Origin: CAZMUD01 sp964569715
Lineage (GTDB): Bacteria; Chloroflexota; Dehalococcoidia; Dehalococcoidales; UBA2162
Direction of reading: 5' to 3'
Assembly: GCA_964569715.1 (NCBI GenBank)
Contig: CAZMUD010000022.1
Span: 1 to 16,618 of the forward strand
Length of the DNA: 16,618 bases
Positions 12,373 through 16,618 of this stretch are shown here, in pieces (position 1 is the first letter of the stretch; each line of letters opens with the position of its first letter). The notes below the pieces were generated by a model. The model made no database searches, was not told where the DNA came from, and saw only the letters and a program-made list of their open reading frames with translations. Position numbers and translations under genes: made by a program.

Positions 12373-13047
12373 ATGACAAATACTAACTGGGATGGAGTTG
12401 GCGAAGCTCTGCTTCGGAGAGTTGAAGCAAGTCACCTCAAGGAATACTTTAAAGAACCTTTGGAGGAGATTATAGCTCCCTTATTGAAAGGGGATGAAAT
12501 TGATGGCTCAGTGTTAATAGATGTCATGATGGTCTTAATATTCATTCATGTTGACTTATTAGGTTATTTATATGCAGAAGACTCCTCACCACGCAATTCA
12601 TCCAAGAATGCCGTGAAGTTTCTTAGAGAATACCTTGGTAAAATTGATCCGAGATATGCAGAAGTGGGTGGATTACTTTACCACATGCTTAGGCATGGTT
12701 GGATACATAGGTTTACACCTAAAAGGCTTAAACTGAATGATGGAACGATATTAGACTTCCAATACAGCTATAATATAGATAGAGAGCAACATCTTACAAA
12801 GGTAGAAATACAAGGGGCTAAAAAATTACTCATTAGTATGCCTTTACTCTATAATGATTTGCTTTCTGCGATTGATTTATTTGCTGTGGATATTAGCCAC
12901 AATCAGGAACTGTCAGACGTTTTTAAAAAGGCCTTTGAAACGAGAAGGAAACCGGAAGAAGAAAATGATATTCGCGTTCGCTACAAAAGCTACCTGCGTG
13001 ACTCAGATTTCCATTTCATATATCGTCTCTTGAACGAGGGGCATTGA
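12373..13047 (+). CDS. Hypothetical protein with HEPN-like R-x4-H motif
   Basis: A 224-residue, probably soluble protein that I do not recognise as a named family. A strong GGAGGAG Shine-Dalgarno lies just before the ATG. The middle contains YHMLRHGWIHRFTPKRL (103-119), in which R107-H108-x3-H112 fits the R[N/D/H]x3H catalytic motif of HEPN-type RNases, inside a helical stretch. The N-terminal half is largely helical by composition; the C-terminus is charged (RRKPEEEND). Codon use is more AT-rich than the neighbours: 21 of 60 bases are G or C at 12541-12600. It is flanked by a repeat element and a decayed dinB, consistent with acquired DNA. No antitoxin-like partner is seen, so a toxin role is not supported. 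Coding status likely; function unknown. Confidence 0.7.
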   Translation: MTNTNWDGVGEALLRRVEASHLKEYFKEPLEEIIAPLLKGDEIDGSVLIDVMMVLIFIHVDLLGYLYAEDSSPRNSSKNAVKFLREYLGKIDPRYAEVGGLLYHMLRHGWIHRFTPKRLKLNDGTILDFQYSYNIDREQHLTKVEIQGAKKLLISMPLLYNDLLSAIDLFAVDISHNQELSDVFKKAFETRRKPEEENDIRVRYKSYLRDSDFHFIYRLLNEGH

Positions 13048-13056
13048 GTTTGCCTT

Positions 13057-13529
13057 CTACCTCGACAAACTCGGCGTATGGAGGGTGTAGCCTTTTTCGG
13101 TTTCGGGGAAGATGTCTTTTAGCAGCAAGGTTCAGCCGGTCTGGATAGCGGTGAAGCCATATTTATTGCGGATGCGGTCATAAGACCTCACCAGACGCAC
13201 CAAAATGGCTTTTAAGGACGCTCAACGGCGTAGCAGAGACTCAACCACCCTATTGTATTGATGCCCCAGTTCGTTTTTAATCCGCTGCTTTATTGCTACC
13301 GCCATCCGATGAATAGAACCGTAGATAGATTCAAAGCCGGCTGGCGGTTTTCAGGGGCATGCCAGAGTGCAAACCAAAAGCCCGGGCTTCATACGAGGCA
13401 GCAGCCACCAACCACCACTAGTTTGCCTCGAAGCTCAGGATTCAACACCCGCTCTACCGCGACAAAGAAAGCGTCAAGGTCAATGTGCATAATGGTGTTT
13501 TTTGCCATGCCCTTACTGCTCGCTCCCAT
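13057..13529 (-). pseudogene. dinB: Decayed DNA polymerase IV (dinB) gene
   Basis: Read on the minus strand from ATG 13529, the first frame gives IMHIDLDAFFVAVERVLNP and LRGKLVVVGG, the Y-family polymerase N-terminus with the catalytic Asp pair, then stops at 13389. A second frame gives ASYEARAFGLHSGMPLKTAS (to a stop at 13331). A third gives SIHRMAVAIKQRIKNELG, from the palm region (stop 13222). A last piece reads DRIRNKYGFTAIQTG, stop, TLLLKDIFPETEKGYTLHTP and SLSR, a C-terminal block in which TGA replaces an expected Arg codon. Frameshifts, nonsense codons and large internal deletions leave about 470 bases of a gene normally around 1.1-1.2 kb. The remnant begins two bases after the stop of the upstream hydrolase gene. 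It cannot encode a working polymerase. Confidence 0.85.
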
Positions 13530-13531
13530 GG

Positions 13532-14488
13532 CTAGGCGGTAAAGGTTAGTTTTGTCCCTGACATGTTCAGTATAAATTGACCAGGCATGGTCTTTTCAAA
13601 GGCGAAGGCAGCTTTTCTTCCCGTGCAATGAGTCGGGACGACGTAGTCTGGCCCTATTTTCTTCATGGATTTCACTGTGTCATCAATGATAGGTTCAAAA
13701 GCCGGGCCGGTCAAATGGAATCCTCCCATGACGACATGCACCTTATTTATACCGGTAACCTCCCGGGCATATTCCACTTCATTGATTATCCCCGAATGGG
13801 CGCAACCGGCTAGTATTACCAGACCTTTACCCCTTATATTCATAACCAGCGCTGTATCATCTTCAATGGGGTCCCACATTTCCTTCCCGTTTTCTTCATA
13901 GAATGCCGCTGGCATTCCCTTCTCAAAGCTCGTCCTTCTGGGAATCTCCCCTAAAAACAACACATCTCCATCCAATTGGGAATACGGTTCCTTTGTTTCC
14001 ACAATTCGGAAACCCGCTTCTTCAATTTTTTCTTTTTCAGGCAAAGGCATTCCAATTTTGAAATCGGGGAGGAGCCTAAGGTATCGGTTTGCCCTGAATA
14101 CAGCCGGATGGGCGACAAATTCCAGTCCCCTTTTGCCAATTCTTGCTGCCACCTCATCTAGCCCCCCGAAATGGTCTATATGGCCGTGAGATAGAGCTGC
14201 TGCCTCAACCTCGGTCAAATCAACATTCAAGGCATCAGCGTTCCGTGCGGCAACATCCGTGGAAAAACCGAAGTCGAAAACCATCGTTCTTGTTTTATCC
14301 TTTGTTGTGCATTTGACTAAGGCGGAAAAACCATGGTCGGCTAGAATTGAGACTTTCAGTTGCATATCCTTAATGGGGAATGCCCTTGAGACTATATCTG
14401 AATTGTCCCCCGATGCTAAATCAATGTAGTTATCGGCGAGGGTCAGTATTTCGACCTTGTCTACCTCGTTTATTTTGAACCTGTCCAT
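13532..14488 (-). CDS. Metallo-beta-lactamase-fold hydrolase, COG1237 type
   Basis: A 318-residue cytosolic MBL-fold enzyme. The metal site motif is SHGHIDHFGG (100-109; H101, H103, D105, H106), with further ligands in LAGCAHSGIINEVEY (226-240, H231), GGFHL (255-259, H258) and PTHCTG (285-290, H287). AGCAHSG and GGFHL are the signature of the group often labelled dihydropterin ribofuranosyl-aminobenzene phosphate synthase; that label comes from an archaeal relative in methanopterin synthesis and should not be assumed here. Length is a little longer than usual because of a 40-residue N-terminal extension. AGGAAG lies about 10 bases before the ATG. Its true substrate is unknown. The dinB remnant follows at once. 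Confidence 0.88.
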   Translation of the reverse strand: MDRFKINEVDKVEILTLADNYIDLASGDNSDIVSRAFPIKDMQLKVSILADHGFSALVKCTTKDKTRTMVFDFGFSTDVAARNADALNVDLTEVEAAALSHGHIDHFGGLDEVAARIGKRGLEFVAHPAVFRANRYLRLLPDFKIGMPLPEKEKIEEAGFRIVETKEPYSQLDGDVLFLGEIPRRTSFEKGMPAAFYEENGKEMWDPIEDDTALVMNIRGKGLVILAGCAHSGIINEVEYAREVTGINKVHVVMGGFHLTGPAFEPIIDDTVKSMKKIGPDYVVPTHCTGRKAAFAFEKTMPGQFILNMSGTKLTFTA

Positions 14489-14676
14489 GATAAATTATCT
14501 TCCTTCCGATTCTTTATAGTTCCTGCCTCATCTGTCGTGAGCTACTATTGTTTGTCCACTATATCATGTTCACTTCCCTACCATCACCCACAGCTTTCCC
14601 CCATGGGTTATTAAGTCCATTTTAGCACAATTATGATGACAACCTTGGAGACTGATACACAATAGACAAAAAGTTG

Positions 14677-14889
14677 TTAAGGAGCCTCGGTAAGCCTTAC
14701 CTTAACCGCTTGGGGGCGACCATCTCGTCCCTTATCCATGTCAAACTCCACCTCTTGCCCTTCTCTCAGAGTATCAAACTCCACGCCTTGAAGCTCGTTA
14801 CGATGGAAGAAGAGGTCTGTGCCCTCCGCTGTCTGGATAAAGCCAAACCCTCGGTCTGCAATTAGCCGTCTGATAGTGCCATTAGCCAT
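14677..14889 (-). CDS. Cold-shock domain protein
   Basis: A 70-residue single cold-shock domain (OB-fold) protein that binds single-stranded RNA or DNA and acts as an RNA chaperone. RNP1 reads DRGFGFI (12-18) and RNP2 reads DLFFHR (25-30), where the family usually has VFVH. EGQEVEFD and GRPQAVKV near the end are also typical. Length matches CspA-type proteins. AAGGAGG lies 6 bases before the ATG. Whether it is cold-induced cannot be told; no long structured 5' leader like that of E. coli cspA is evident, since the likely -10 box is only about 50 bases upstream. Confidence 0.95.
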   Translation of the reverse strand: MANGTIRRLIADRGFGFIQTAEGTDLFFHRNELQGVEFDTLREGQEVEFDMDKGRDGRPQAVKVRLTEAP

Positions 14890-14941
14890 ATCTAACCTCC
14901 TTTGTTTCTACTACCTACTAAGATTCTAGCTGGTTTACCCC

Positions 14942-14947
14942 ATTATA
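14942..14947 (-). promoter_or_regulatory. Probable -10 box of the cold-shock gene
   Basis: TATAAT on the minus strand (14947-14942), preceded by TG within TGTTG. No good -35 is visible 16-18 bases upstream. The start codon is about 53 bases downstream. Confidence 0.5.
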
Positions 14948-15020
14948 CAACATTATTAAATAAAAGGAGCGAAAAATCTGAAAAATCCCAAACAGCACGG
15001 GGCGTGCCATACTATTCAAC

Positions 15021-16618
15021 TTACTCCTCGACCCTCACCCACAGTCTTCCTCCATCAGTGACGAATTCTATTGTAGCATGTTTGTCATTGGTCTTATCAT
15101 AGGTTAGATATATATTTTCTTGACCTAGTTTCTGTTCAAGCCTGTCCATCACCTCATCGCTGGGGTGGCCAAAGGGGTTACCCTCACCTACCGAGATAAC
15201 AGCCAGCCGGGGGTTAACCACCGCCAGAAATTCGGCAGTGGTAGATGTAGTTGAGCCGTGGTGAGCAACCTTGAGCACAGTGCTGGTTAAGCTGGCGCGG
15301 CGGGTAATAAGTTCAAACTCTGCCTCCCACATTATATCAGCCGTAAGCAGGAAGCTCACCTCACCCATACTTAAATGCAATACCATACCATTATTGTCTA
15401 TATCGGACTCGGTGCCAGTCAAAGGGGGTGTTTGGGGATTGAGCACCTCTATCATTACTTCTGTGCCAAAATCAATCTGCTGTCCGGCCTGAGCTATGAT
15501 GCAGTTAATATCCCTTTCCTCAAGTAACCTGAGCCACTCATCGTATATATCGGACTTAAACTCCAAATCAGGGTAGAGCACCTGCCTCACTTTATATCTA
15601 TTTAGGACTTCTACCAGACCAGTGACATGGTCAGCGCTGGGGTGGGTTAATACCACCAGTTCTATAGTTCTATCCCAGAAGGGCATTTTCCTGCCCAGTG
15701 CCAAAGCTATCGCCTGTGGGCTGGGTCCACCGTCAACCAGAATCTGCTGACTGCCTCTCTGAATAAGGATGGCATCGCCCTGCCCTACATCAAGAAAGCT
15801 TACATGAAGATTGTCATCGGGCATAGTGGCCGCCGTAACCGAGACCAGAATAGCTACCACCAGCAGGGGTGGAATAACCCATTTCTTGGGCAGGTTGGAG
15901 ACAAAATTGGCAGCTTCAGGCATTAACTTAACCAACTTCTCCCTATTATTGATGAGCCAGATAACCAGGGCAAGTGCTGAATAATAAACCCATATCAGGC
16001 GAGTGTCAACTGAGCCTGCCTCAATAAAGGGAATAGCGGCAAAAACCTTGACCACCAGCAGCATATATGAAGCGAATAACCAGGCTAGCCAGGCTATAGC
16101 CTGAGCAACAGGTAGGGCAATAAGTCCCAGGACCCCAGCCAGAGTCCCGGTGAGAATAATGCCGGGCAGAGCGGGCAGGGCAAACAAGGTAGCCAGGGGA
16201 GCAACCCATGAAATAATGCCGAAGTAATAAGCAATAAGTGGCCAGACAGCTATGATTGCCCCCAGGCTTACACTGAAGCTGTCAGTAATGAAGTTAGCGA
16301 TAGATACTGCTGCCCCACCTTCACCTAATATAGCATTAACCGCTTTTCTACCTAGAGATTGTATCAGTGGAAAGACGAAGATTAAGCCAGCCATAGCCGT
16401 AAAGCTCATCTGGAAAGAGGCATCCCACAGCACCCGGGGACTGATGCCTACCATTATGGCGGCGGCAAAGACCAGGGCGGTAATGGCACTGCGCTGTCTG
16501 CCCAGAAGGTCGGCAGTAAGAAATAGGCTAGCCATAATGGCTGCTCGAACTATCGGTGCGTGCATACCGGTGAGCAAGGCATAAAGCCAGATTGCGCCCA
16601 GTGCCAGCCAGATGTAGA
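15021..16618 (-). CDS. comEC: ComEC/Rec2 DNA-uptake protein, N-terminus cut by window edge
   Basis: About 531 C-terminal residues are visible; the frame is open to the window edge, and WLYALLTGMH at the edge is an internal ComEC stretch, so no start is inside. The first part is the Competence domain: RAAIMASL, WDASFQMSF and several membrane helices. After a last helix comes the MBL-like domain with VSFLDVGQGDAILIQ, LVDGG, LTHPSADHVTG, LLTADI and LKVAHHGSTTS, then VGEGNPFGHPS. ComEC forms the inner-membrane channel for single-stranded DNA in natural transformation, and its MBL domain is thought to degrade the other strand. The metal motif is HPSADH, with Ser where related enzymes have Asp or His. 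The missing N-terminal part should hold the OB (DUF4131) domain. Confidence 0.93.
   Translation of the reverse strand, partial: YIWLALGAIWLYALLTGMHAPIVRAAIMASLFLTADLLGRQRSAITALVFAAAIMVGISPRVLWDASFQMSFTAMAGLIFVFPLIQSLGRKAVNAILGEGGAAVSIANFITDSFSVSLGAIIAVWPLIAYYFGIISWVAPLATLFALPALPGIILTGTLAGVLGLIALPVAQAIAWLAWLFASYMLLVVKVFAAIPFIEAGSVDTRLIWVYYSALALVIWLINNREKLVKLMPEAANFVSNLPKKWVIPPLLVVAILVSVTAATMPDDNLHVSFLDVGQGDAILIQRGSQQILVDGGPSPQAIALALGRKMPFWDRTIELVVLTHPSADHVTGLVEVLNRYKVRQVLYPDLEFKSDIYDEWLRLLEERDINCIIAQAGQQIDFGTEVMIEVLNPQTPPLTGTESDIDNNGMVLHLSMGEVSFLLTADIMWEAEFELITRRASLTSTVLKVAHHGSTTSTTAEFLAVVNPRLAVISVGEGNPFGHPSDEVMDRLEQKLGQENIYLTYDKTNDKHATIEFVTDGGRLWVRVEE

Noticed and set aside
12373..13529. Toxin-antitoxin or defence island made of the HEPN-like orphan and its neighbours
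   Set aside because: The adjacent minus-strand DNA is a polymerase remnant and the other neighbour is an MscS channel; no partner gene is visible.
13258..13542. Plus-strand open frame of 94 codons
   Set aside because: It is antisense to the dinB remnant, has no Shine-Dalgarno or recognisable motif.
13532..14488. Methanopterin-pathway synthase function for the MBL protein
   Set aside because: The name is propagated from an archaeal relative; no methanopterin genes are seen here, so only the fold and COG-type group are claimed.
14674..14865. Plus-strand open frame opposite the cold-shock gene
   Set aside because: The minus-strand cold-shock domain protein is complete with RNP motifs and a good Shine-Dalgarno.

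Overview
The window reads as a mostly ordinary housekeeping segment of a bacterial chromosome, probably from a metagenome scaffold because a run of exactly 100 N interrupts it at 10387-10486. Gene content and style suggest Chloroflexota, most likely a Dehalococcoidia-like lineage: a LexA with a GAAC-N4-GTTC operator, an archaeal-type iron-sulfur flavoprotein, a CTC-type L25 and G/C-rich palindromic intergenic repeats. This placement is inference from recall; no marker-gene phylogeny was possible.

Layout. 1-623 (-): truncated DUF72 gene. 776-2839 (+): a Fur-family metal regulator, a histidine-rich polytopic membrane protein of unknown function, and pyrD (class 1B dihydroorotate dehydrogenase). 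The regulator has a near-perfect sigma-70 promoter overlapped by a palindromic operator. 2905-4865 (-): a tight cluster of ybeY (rRNA maturation endoribonuclease), an iron-sulfur flavoprotein and a Cof-type HAD phosphatase. 4866-5177: a non-coding region with an inverted-repeat, G-quadruplex-prone element and then the relA promoter. 5193-8573 (+): RelA/SpoT homologue, ribosomal protein S20 (TTG start) and the SOS repressor LexA. 8674-10957 (-): plsY, ilvE, and rplY broken by the assembly gap. 11084-12208 (+): MscS-type channel. 12220-12316: a second copy of the palindromic repeat. 12373-13047 (+): an AT-rich orphan with an R-x4-H (HEPN-like) motif. 13057-13529 (-): a decayed dinB (DNA polymerase IV) pseudogene. 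13532-14488 (-): COG1237-type metallo-beta-lactamase-fold hydrolase. 14677-14889 (-): cold-shock protein. 15021-16618 (-): the C-terminal part of ComEC, cut by the window end.

Functional themes are stress and growth control (RSH, LexA, Csp, MscS), translation (S20, L25, YbeY), central anabolism (PyrD, IlvE, PlsY) and DNA uptake (ComEC). I found no convincing new multi-gene system. The items most worth a second look are the Fur-linked membrane protein with an internal 24-bp duplication, the Asp-to-Asn change in the RSH hydrolase motif, the divergent PlsY motifs, the dinB pseudogene beside the AT-rich HEPN-like orphan, and the repeat element that places a G-quadruplex motif upstream of relA.
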